DNA of 64,000 nt, taken from positions 72,399,327-72,463,326 of the forward strand of contig NC_054704.1 in NCBI RefSeq assembly GCF_016097555.1, in the 5' to 3' direction. Position numbers and translations under genes: made by a program. Source of the DNA: Gigantopelta aegis. Lineage: Eukaryota > Mollusca > Gastropoda > Neomphalida > Peltospiridae. Under the pieces are notes generated by a model that saw nothing but the letters and a program-made list of their open reading frames with translations, made no database searches and was not told where the DNA came from. Within the stretch, counting starts at the first letter, position 1, and the number at the start of each line of letters is the position of its first letter. Shown here piece by piece: positions 41,101 through 53,700 of the stretch.

Positions 41101-44100
41101 GGGGATCAATACAAGGCTGATCGCACATCAGGTGAGTGTTTTTACTACTGGACTACATCCCACCGTTAAAACAGTCAGTGAAGTATATAACTTGTCTCAG
41201 TGGCAGAGTGATTCCGCCATTAGTCTGGTAGGTACCGAGTTCGTTTCCCAGTACCGATTCACACCTAGAGAAAGTTTTAACAATCCAATTCAGCAATGGA
41301 TCCACCAAGGGGGTTCAATCTTATGAGCAAAGTACCTCATTAACATCCTCCCCACCTAGCATAAGGCTGTTCAACAATTATGTAGAACAGAATTTGGCCT
41401 TTTTAATACCCCTTCATCCATGTAATGTTATGTAATGCTAAGACACCTTCTAAAATTACATAATGCTTATCAACACCCTACTCCCACTTTTCCTATCATT
41501 ATGATATATTTTGAGAAAAATTATTAGATTTTTGTCTTTGTATTTATGTTTGTTTGGTTTGTTAAAGCCGCACACCCTAGATCCATCCAGCGAAAATAAA
41601 TTATAATTTGGTTAATCTATAAACCTGTAACACACTTAGATCACGTTTTTATCAAATGGAGTGAAAAAGAAGGTTTTTTATCGATAAATACCATGGGAAT
41701 CCCCATGTCCCAATTGCTTGAAATAATTTTGAAAGTTAGTATTTTGATGTCACCGGTAGATGTCGCTCGAAGCACAACAATGCCTATGTCACGACAAATT
41801 TCACAGACTTGGGGTGCGTTTCTTTCACCTCTCCTGGACATGTTCCAACTGTTCTGTCCTGGTTGTATCCCCTCTCCAGATATCGTAAGACTTAGCAAAA
41901 TTATTGGTTTTAAGGGTTTGTAACGTTTTGTATTGAGATACTTACTTGTCTGAACTTTATTGTTACTGAAAATGTTCACGAACTGTGAAGAAAAATCTCA
42001 CAAATGAACAACAACAAATCGGATGTTGATTGCGCGAACCGTGCACGAGAAAACAAACCGAACCAAAATTATAACGGTCACGTGGTATACCAACGTCTGT
42101 GACATTGAAATGGAAATATCCCCTCTAAAAATAGATTAGACCTTGTTTACTCAACGGTTTTTTCTCAAACGTGCGTCCGTTTTTAAGAAATATGAAAGAT
42201 GTATTTTGTGGTATTACAAACACCAGGATTACCAGGATTACCAAAAAACACTTCAGGTGAATGGAAATGTATATTCTAAATAATAAACGGTAAGTAAAGT
42301 GCAATTTTATTTGTGAAAAAATGGGTTTAATAGCGAAAAACAACGCCGTAATGGTTAACAACTAGTCATAACTAGGGTGTGTCCCTTTAATAAATACTAG
42401 ATAGAAAATCATTTGTTAAAGAAAAAAATTAGTGATGACTGGCTTCATTTTACTTTATAAATAAAACTGAGACAATGGTTTTGAGATAAGGTGCTAGGTA
42501 GAATGGTTTCAGGGGTTGAAATACCCACTGCTTATAGCAAATTTCCTTTTTATATATATATTTTCTGAGGAACCTTCCTAGAAACTTTACTCACCATAGT
42601 AGAGAACCCCCCCCCCCCCCACACACACACACACACACACACTGCATAATTTATTGATACCTCCTCCCCCCAATAACATTATGTAATTGCTGAACTCATA
42701 CTGTTTGAACATTCATGAAAATGTTGAAATGTGAACTGCCTCTTATTTACATAAATGTTTGGTGTGACTGTCACTCACTGTGCTCATATTAGACAAACTG
42801 CTATGTGTAAGAGTGTGTTATTTTGAGACCATGATTCTTACCTTAAGTGGCCGTGGGCTCGTTCTGGGTTCAAATATTCGTATTTTACCATCTTTACAAA
42901 CAGTGGCACACTGATTTCCATCAGGACTCCAGGCAAAGCAGAATGGCTACAATAAAAGATTACATGCAAAATGTAAATCAAATGATATTTCTGTATGAAA
43001 GGTTTTTAAAAAATATCATACAATTTGACGTTTCACGATTATCCACGCTGAAGTAAAAAAAAAAAATGTTTAACAAATATTTTAAGTTAAATATTAAAAT
43101 AGAACAATTATTCCTTAAGTTCAATAGGATCAGTTAAGAGAATATATTTTAAACTCAACATGTTACAGGGACAGACTCTAGTGTTTAAAAACTAAAGCAT
43201 ATTTTTCACCTAAACCCTAGTTTCAACCCATAAAAATGGACACTAAGTTTGGTTAATTTATAAATCTGTAACAAATTTGGATAGAACAGTGAAACAAGAG
43301 TTGGTAACATTGAAATATCTTTTAAAATAGTCTTAAAATACAATTCCATAATCATTACTTCTCAGACATCACACGTGGATTTTTAAAAATATGAAAAATG
43401 CATTTTGTGGTATTAGAAACACCAGGATGCCCAGAAACACTTCGTTTGTACAGAAGTGGTTAATCTAAACAATAAAATATAATGTTTGATTTTAGTGATC
43501 AAAAACAGCTCCAATAGTGAAAAATATGCTTTGGTGTTTAAAACCTAGGGTCTGTCCCTTCAAAAACCAATTTAGCTATACCACACAATAAAACATATTC
43601 CCTCCATCAACTTCTCCTCCACCTATTTAACGTAGCCCACACACAATAAAACATATTCCCTCCATCAACTTCTCCTCCACCTATTTAACGTAGCCCACAC
43701 ACAATAAAACATATTCCCTCCATCAACTTCTCCTCCACCTATTTAACGTAGCCCACACACAATAAAACATTTTCCCTCCATCAACTTCTCCTCCACCTAT
43801 TTAACGTAGCCCACACACAATAAAACATTTTCCCTCCATCAACTTCTCCTCCACCTATTTAACGTAGCCCACACACAATAAAACATATTCCCTCCATCAA
43901 CTTCTCCTCCACCTATTTAACGTAGCCCACACACAATAAAACATATTCCCTCCATCAACTTCTCCTCCACCTATTTAACGTAGCCCACACACAATAAAAC
44001 ATATTCCCTCCATCAACTTCTCCTCCACCTATTTAACGTAGCCCACACACAATAAAACATATTCCCTCCATCAACTTCTCCTCCACCTATTTAACGTAGC

Positions 44101-47100
44101 CCACACACAATAAAACATATTCCCTCCATCAACTTCTCCTCCACCTATTTAACGTAGCCCACACACAATAAAACATTTTCCCTCCATCAACTTCTCCTCC
44201 ACCTATTTAACGTAGCCCACACACAATAAAACATATTTCCTCCATCAACTTCTCCTCCACCTATTTAACGTAGCCCACACACAATAAAACATATTCCCTC
44301 CATCAACTTCTCCTCCACCTATTTAACGTAGCCCACACACAATAAAACATTTTCCCTCCATCAACTTCTCCTCCACCTATTTAACGTAGCCCACACACAA
44401 TAAAACATTTTCCCTCCATCAACTTCTCCTCCACCTATTTAACGTAGCCCACACACAATAAAACATATTCCCTCCATCAACTTCTCCTCCACCTATTTAA
44501 CGTAGCCCACACACAATAAAACATTTTCCCTCCATCAACTTCTCCTCCACCTATTTAACGTAGCCCACACACAATAAAACATTTTCCCTCCATCAACTTC
44601 TCCTCCACCTATTTAACGTAGCCCACACACAATAAAACATTTTCCCTCCATCAACTTCTCCTCCACCTATTTAACGTAGCCCACACACAATAAAACATTT
44701 TCCCTCCATCAACTTCTCCTCCACCTATTTAACGTAGCCCACACACAATAAAACATTTTCCCTCCATCAACTTCTCCTCCACCTATTTAACGTAGCCCAC
44801 ACACAATAAAACATTTTCCCTCCATCAACTTCTCCTCCACCTATTTAACGTAGCCCACACACAATAAAACATTTTCCCTCCATCAACTTCTCCTCCACCT
44901 ATTTAACGTAGCCCACACACAATAAAACATATTCCCTCCATCAACTTCTCCTCCACCTATTTAACGTAGCCCACACACAATAAAACATATTTCCTCCATC
45001 AACTTCTCCTCCACCTATTTAACGTAGCCCACACACAATAAAACATATTCCCTCCATCAACTTCTCCTCCACCTATTTAATGTAGCCCACACACAATAAA
45101 ACATATTCCCTCCATCAACTTCTCCTCCACCTATTTAACGTAGCCCACACATAATAAAACATATTCCCTCTATCAACTTCTCCTCCACCTATTTAATGTA
45201 GCCCACACAATAAAACATATTCCCTCCATCAACTTCTCCTCCATCTATTTAATGCCTCTGTTCCTACAGAAGGTAATCATTTTGCATAAATGAATGATTT
45301 TATAAAAATATGCTCAGTGTTTAAGTAGGACCCAAAATATGATTAGCAATTTGATGAACCTGGTCAGAAAATCTGTAGCCGAATTCAAGTTTCAAACAGC
45401 CAAACAAAACATTAGCAACCTGAAGGCTCTTATAAGAACTGTACTTATTGGACTTTCAAATTAGTTTTTTTGATGATTTAATAATGAAATTTTTTATATT
45501 TGCTAAATTCTACTCTACTTTGCAAATGGTGATTTGACAATGTCTGCATGATAACAACTGCCTAGAACAAATAATAAAACTGAAAAATTACACAAATGGT
45601 ATTAGAGACAGACAAACAGACGACAGACATGTACTCGTTCATACAGTCTCAGTCAGATCTAGTATTAACTTGCACAGCTTACAGCATCTGTGTGCCCCTG
45701 TAGCTGGATCTTCTCCTGCCCGTCAGTGAGATCCCAGATCCTGATGGTCATATCATAGGAGCCCGACACTAGGACATCTTTAGCCAGCGGGTGATACACA
45801 ACAAAGTAGATCTTCTCCGTATGTCCTGAACACATACAAATAAACACAGATATGAAACACAGAACGTAACAATTTGCTACCTATACCAATTGCTCACCTA
45901 TGACAATTTTAAGCCTGCTTACAGTAATTTTAAAACAGTAAATGTTGCAACAAAAAAACTACTTTATGACAATAATTTTTATTCAGCTAGTAAAATCAAT
46001 TCATCTAAATTTCATATCTGTTGATGAATAATTGTCATTTGTATATTGCACTGCTATATACAAACATATATCATTAAACTTTAAAGAAGTAAAAAAAATA
46101 TGTTGCATAATTGAATTGATTAACAAGCATACAATTCAACTTTTTGTTTATGTGAGATGGTCTAACATGCTTTTGAAACAAATATAGCAACTGTACTGCC
46201 AAAATACATTCTCACTTGTAAAAAATATATGCAATCAATAATACTTAGCAAACAAAATTCTACAATTATTGTGAAAGAAAAATCAGTAAACTCTTATTAG
46301 ATAGTTTACATTTTTTATATATAAACTTTATACATCTGTAAATGAACAATACTGACAGAGTTTGTAAGAAGTTCCGTAATAGCTAACCTTTCAAAACACC
46401 ATCTGAATTAACAAGTGTAGACGCAGGCCAACATCAGGAAGCTGCCATATGTGAATGGTAGCATTATCACATGCTGAAAGGAAATGTAATATTTTAAGTC
46501 CATTAAGAAACAAAGAATTAAATAAAAATGTTCTGTGAATATTATTACATTTGCTAAAAGGAATTAATATAATTTAAGTCCATTAAAAACTAAATAAAAA
46601 TGTTCTGTGAAATTCACTACGATTAAATCTACAGGGAGACAGAAAATGCAACATACATGCACATGTATTTCATGTGTTTATAACAAGTTAATAAATAACA
46701 TTTGTCCTCTTTAATGTATTGAATATCAAAGACTGGTATGTATTTTGTAATAAACAATATTCTATCCTGGATCCAGTCACTGGCAAAGTCAGAGATTGTG
46801 TCCGGGAGAGACGTGCTTGAACCTTAATTGGATAGAGGCACGTTATAGTATGTTATCCAATCTAATCCAATAAACAATTACACTTGACTTTGTCCAAACT
46901 GGCATCTGTCTAATCTAGATTTCTTTGTAAACTGATATGATCACGGAGTCCCATTCAATCCAAATAGCTTGAGAAAAATCTTTCTTATCCATCTCTTAGT
47001 GGTGTCATTAAACTACACAAACTCTTGGTCTGGTTGAGGAAATAAATAAGAGACGTATTGCATTTTAGACAAGCACTCTAGAACTGAGCTCAGGACACAA

Positions 47101-47553
47101 AATAAGTTGCAAATGATGTGCCAAGTCACTAACAACTTCTTGTTTTCCTTTGACGATACTTCGTTCATGACAAAAGTTTAGTTTTCAATGCATGGTTTTC
47201 ACCAGTTTCATAACCGACAGTGTTTCTTGTAAGAAACATCTTCACAGCCAAATGAAATAAAAAGATGCTTCAATATCACATAACCTTCTAATAAGTTACG
47301 CTGACTACTGCTTATTTTCTAGGGCTGTAAGCTACATCCTTCTCCAATGTTGAAAGGGTAATTATAATTTCCTTTAGTACATGCAACATCCACTTACCCA
47401 CCACGATCCTGTAGTCATCAAACGGGTCCCAGGTTAAGTCCTGGACCTTGCTGCCATGTTGTAGATATGGAATGTCCGTTTCTGGCAGTCTGCCAGGTTT
47501 GTCCAGCTACAAAGAAAACCAACTGTCAGTAACCTTTGTATTTCAGTTTTAAA

Positions 47554-47594
<41 letters not shown>

Positions 47595-47647
47595 AGGAGA
47601 GTAGAGAGGAGAGTAGAGAGAGAGAGAGAGAGAGAGAGCAGACAGAG

Positions 47648-47724
<77 letters not shown>

Positions 47725-50700
47725 AGAGAGACACAGAGAGAGAGAGAGACAGAGAAACAGAGAGAGAGAGACAGAGAAACAGAGAGAGAGAGACAGAGAC
47801 AGAGAGAGAGAGTGACAGAGACAGAGAGAGAGAGAGACAGAGACAGAGAGAGAGTGAGTTGTTTTAACATGCCCCTATACCACTACGGTTTTGGGCAATG
47901 TCCATCCCGGGCCCTGTCTCTGGATATCTAGTGGTCTAGTCCAGGACATCAGTTTTAAAATCGAGAGAATGTTGGAAAATAACAAAGAGATGTGATAGCC
48001 ATTTAAATATTAAAGCTACACTAATCTTTAAAAAGCTGAAAACTTAATAATAACCTGAATTAAAAATTATTCTTCAGTTTTTCAGATCAAATCCAGTCTA
48101 CTTTATTTTATGCACCCACCAAAACTACTAAAATCAGAGCTAACCCTGTAAATAGCTAAATCAACCAAATGCTAATTTTGATGTAAAGTGGAGCCCTACA
48201 ATATTTAGTCTTTGGCTACTTAAATATTCCTTAAATTAAAGGCTATACTATACTATATTTGAAAATTAGCTGAACCAAATTTGTTCAAAATTGATAATAG
48301 AACCAACTTTGATAATAAAAAAACTCCAGGTTTGCTGAAATTTATTACTTATTCTCCACAAAACTATATCCGAAACAGTGATTTGCCATACATATTTCAA
48401 TAAACATTAGTTTATCATAACAAAATAAGACTATAATTCTACAAAGAGTCGTCTTACCTCTAGTACTGATATAAGTCCACCAGAGCCCTCTATTGGAACC
48501 GCACACCGCTGTCTGTTAGCACAAAACATGTCACTTTCCCCAGGAACCGTCTTGCATAAATTCTTAATATTCTCTATGTGAAGACTTCGATGAAGGCACT
48601 TACCATGTAGGTGACGGAATTTAGACTGTCGGATACCTGCCATGAAAAATGTTTTCTGTACATTACAGCTAAAAATTCTTAAACAGGTATATTGATCTTT
48701 CAATTGATTATTAAGAAAATAATGCCAATAATTTGTATCTAAGCTTATTTTGTTTAACAACATTGTTTTATCAATCATTGGCTATTGGATGTTAAACATT
48801 TGATAATTCTGATATATAGCATTAACATCAAGGGATATTTAAATATTTGATATGCCCTTTCCCACAGGCAGAGCATGACATACATGTACTACTGCCTTTA
48901 ACATACCAGTTGTTGGGCATTGTTTTGTTATGGGGATATTTAAATATTTTATATGCCCTTTCCCACAGGTAGGGCATGACATACTAAAGACTTTACCGTA
49001 ATATACCAGAGCATTGTTTCGGACAGGAAAAAATTCAATAAGAGAATGGGTCTACAATAGGGGTTCAATCCAACGATCAAAGCACCTCAGGCGAGGCCCC
49101 TACTAGCTGAGCTAGATCCCATTCTCAAGTTGTATCAAGTATTTAATATGTTGGGCTTTTTTTATTCAGGGTTGTATCTAGCCTATAACATCTTCAGTAA
49201 ATTAAGCAAAAAAATTAAAAGAAAAAGAAACATCTCACAGAAAAGAAAGAAAGAAAGAAAGAAATGTTTTATTTAACGATGCACTCAACACATTTTATTT
49301 ACAGTTATATTGCGTCAGACATATGGTTAAGGACCACACAGATTTTGAGAGGAAACCCGCTGTCGTCACTACATGGGCTACTCTTCCGATTAGCAGCAAG
49401 GGATCTTTTATTTGCGCTTCCCACAGGCAGGATAGCACAAACAATGGCCTTTGTTGAACCAGTTATGGATCACTGGTCGGTGCGATTGGTTTACACCTAC
49501 CCAATGAGCCTTGCAGAGCACTCACTCAGGGTTTGGAGTCAGTATCTGGATTAAAAATCCCATGCCTCGACTGGGATCCGAACCCAGTACCTACCAGCCT
49601 GTAGACCGATGGCCTAACCACGACGCCACCGAGGCCGGTCTCACAGAAAAGATAAAACACAACTGAAGAAAAGCAACGTCATATTCTAACAAAAATACCG
49701 GTTAGGTACATGATACGCCCATCAGGAGTTTGATGGAAAACAATATCTATATTAATGAATATGTTACGGGTATGATTAAATTCTAATTATGTGAAATTTT
49801 TGTAATGGGATGGATGAAGTTTGTTTTGGACCAACCACCATCCCAAGTTGTTGCTACATGTGGTTTGATGGTCCTGTATGCAAGATATGATCTGAACAAG
49901 GATTTACTGTTATGTGCAGTAGACCGTGAAAAGTAGGTCACAGTGACCTAGTAATAGTACGCGACACACCGCCATCCCAAATTGTTCCTACATGTAAGGT
50001 TTGATGGTCCTGTATGCATCTGTATGCAAGATATGGTCCTGACAAGAAAAAGTTAAAAGACGGACATACGTACGTACGGACAGACAATGCCATACCATAA
50101 TACGACCCATTGATGGGTGTATAAACAATGAATTAAATCACAATTCTGCATAAAAATAAATTACTTGGCACTTAAGTGTTCAAAGCAGAACATTCGTTAT
50201 CTCCAACAACATTTTCAAAGAGAGAATGACTGCAGACCTGTGAATTTCTTCACCACATGCTGTGGGGCTGGAGTTTCCTGCTTGTGAGATGTGTTCTGCT
50301 CTACCGAGAGACCTTTCATCTTGTCCTTAACACTCGATTCCTTTTCCGATGAGCTCAACCTGGAGCCATTTTCAACTCCGTTAGCTGGTTTATAGCTATT
50401 CAAGTCTTTTCCAACACTAGACTGGTTACCGTTCTGAACATGAGAAGTTGAATGTTGATCTGGTTTTGAGGCAGCCACCTTGGGTTTAGACTTCTGAAAA
50501 TTATGTATGATTTTAAGTTAATACCCATAAAACAAAGACAAGCCCCACCCCCCTTCACCTAAAAAAAAGAAGCTAATTTTAAATACATATATTGATTTAA
50601 GAATTTTAAAATAACTTATAAACAATTTTCTTTGAAATGCAGACAAGAAGGATCTTTCTTTGTTTTGTTTTTCAATATTTAGTGTACAAAGATTATATAT

Positions 50701-53700
50701 CAGACAAATTGTGCAAAAGATTGCTTTGTTCACACATTACTACTCCCACAATCTAGTTTTAAGCAATCTATGTTTTTATTCACTCATTAAATTTAGGACA
50801 TGACTTACAAAGTTATGACGCATTATGTATAATGAATTATGTTTCCTGAATTTTTCTGCGTTAACTATTACAGTGAAAACTTCAAAATTGGGCCCTCTGT
50901 AAACAAACATTTCCTCAAAATTAGGCTACAGATTTTCAAAGCTATCTTAGTACTATGATATCGTAAAAGGCTATGACATCACTATCACACACACCAGATA
51001 CTGTACATAGCGCTAAGATAGGTTTTCTAAACCAGACGTTTTACCTGGTCTCTTGAGTTTCCAGTTTAGAAAGGTTTCACTGTATATGTGATTCACAGAT
51101 ATTCTATTCTCAGAGATCTGAGATATACAGCAGTACATTGTATCATAGTACTCAACAAAATAAAGTTAATACACACTTGTATCTTCTCAATACCTGTGTT
51201 AAGTTGCTGTCCCCTGATCCACTTGTGTCAATCTGTATTTTCTGTGGCATTTTACTTGTCATTCCCAGCAGAGCACCTCGTCGGTTTTTAGACTTTGGAT
51301 GACTAGCAGGATTTAAACTAATCTTGGAAACCTGGAGTCACAAACAATAACACTTAGTTTACGCAACATGAATGAATCATTGAATGAATGTTTAATGACA
51401 CTCCAGCACAAAAATACACATCGGCTATTGCATGTCACAAATGGTAAGTATATGAAAATATTATTTATATAATTATGTAAAACCACAGTGTAAGGAGCTG
51501 TGGGGGAAAAGTATAATACAATACAACAGGCCAGATCAGTTATGCCAATGTATACCAGAACTCATTTATTTGGCTGACTTTCTTTATCATGTAGTAATTT
51601 GTTTTAATCTAATACACACACGCACAATGATACAATTTACAAAATTTGGTGAAGTGATCTGGAACTGCCATAATGCCTGTATTAATTATATCAACCGGCC
51701 TCACTGGTGTTGTAATTAAGCCATCAGACATAAGGCTTGTAGATACTGGGTTCACAGCCCGGTGCCGGCTCCCAGCCAGAGCGGGTTTTAACTCAATAGG
51801 TAGGTGTAAGACCACTACATCCTCTTCTCTCTCACTAACTCACTGTCCTGGACAAACAGCCCAGATAGCTGATTTGTGTGCCCAGAACAGCATGCTTGAA
51901 CCTTAATTGGATATAAGCACGAATATAAGATGAAATGAAATGAAATTATATCAGTTTGGCTTGGCCATCTACTCTGGGCTACAGCTTCCTCTACTGAAAC
52001 ATAATAAGCATGCTACAATAAAATGGTTCTTTACATCAGAATATAAAACTTCAGACACCAGTCTACCGATAACATCCAAACACTGACTTTTATATTACCT
52101 AATTGGAACAAGACAGACTAATTATAAAGGACTCACCTGATGCAAGATTGATCCCTGTCAGCGAGCCTATTGGGCTATTTTGTGTTCCAAACAGTGCTCC
52201 TTTGTGTGGGATGAATAATATAAAAGATGCCCTTCTGCTATCCAAAAAAGCCCCCGCCCTCTACCAATTCTGGTCAGGATGCTGCAGGGCATAAAATAGT
52301 GGCATGGCATGATATCAACAACAAAAAAAGTAGCCCATGGAGTGACAGCAGTAGGTTGCCTCTCGCACCATTTATGTGGTCATTAACCATATGTCCGACA
52401 CCACATAACCATAAAAAAAAATGTCTTGTGTGTGTTGTTTAGTAAACCCTATCTTTCTTTCTCTTTTTTCCATTACCTAACTGTACATACCTCTCCATTT
52501 TCTCCACTGCACCACTGGCTGGCAGTGAGAGCGGGTTCACCAGATGCTGTGTCTGGAAACAGGTCGTCGTGGTAATCTCTGTACGACTGCAAAACACAAC
52601 ATTTTCTAATAAACAATTTTAATAATCCTAATTGGCAGCATAAGGATACCTTTTCAACGTTAAAACATTAAGAGAGTGATCCACTAACAGGCCTTGACTT
52701 AAAAAAACTGACCGCAACCTATCAACAGGTTATGTAAGAACAGAATGTAAATCCTTTAACATAATCAAAGAAAAGTTGCTGACTTGGATATAACAAGAAT
52801 CGTACCCTTGTTCTTCAAAATAACTGTCATACTAATTCCAGTTTTAAGCAGTACCCTGATATTAGTTCAGTTCGGCCAGTCTATAAGACAAGAGGCAAAG
52901 TGCCATAGGTCAGAGGTCAGGTTATGTATAAAAAAAATTACACAGCCTAATACCTTTACTGAAAAAGCATAATAAGACCGATCACCTTGCGTGGTACGAT
53001 GTACGAAGCTGGTATAATGGCATTCTGGACTAGCAGCAGAAGACGATTCACCTCCCCACTCATCACATCCATCGCACGTTTTGGAACAATCGCTGCTCCC
53101 TTCACTTGCTCTATAGTCTCACAGGACCCTAAATCAGATATTTCATAATAAAGCACTTAAGAAATTGCACAGACAACAATTCTTAAATAATTACTCAGTG
53201 TCATACAGATCATACCGCTTAGTAAATGTGTTCAGATTATAGTAACTCAACTGACAATACAATATTAAAAAAAGGCACAACCGTTTATAATAAAAAAATA
53301 TGTAAACAATTTTGTTAGTTTTAATCTTAATTTTTTTTTATGGTCAACTGTAAAGTAAAGTTTGTTTTATTTAACAACGCCACTAGAGCACATTGATTTT
53401 TTTATCTTATCATCGGCTATTGGACGTCAAACATATGGTCATTCTGACACTGTTTTTTAGAGGAAACCCGCTGTCACCACATAGGCTACTCTTTTACGAC
53501 AGGCAGCAAGGGATCTTTTATTTGCACTTCCCACAGGCAGGATAGCACAAACCATGGCCTTTGTTGAAACAGTTATGGATCACTGGTCAGTGCAAGTGGT
53601 CTACACCTACCCAATGAGCCTTGCGGAGCACTCACTTGGGGTTTGGAGTCGGTATCTAGATTAAAAATCCCATGCCTCGACTGGGATCCGAACCCAGTAC

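Noticed and set aside
47434-47870. Ser-Leu ORFs on the minus strand
   Set aside because: GA/TC repeat product; only 47398-47506 (coronin exon 16) is coding here, in a different context.
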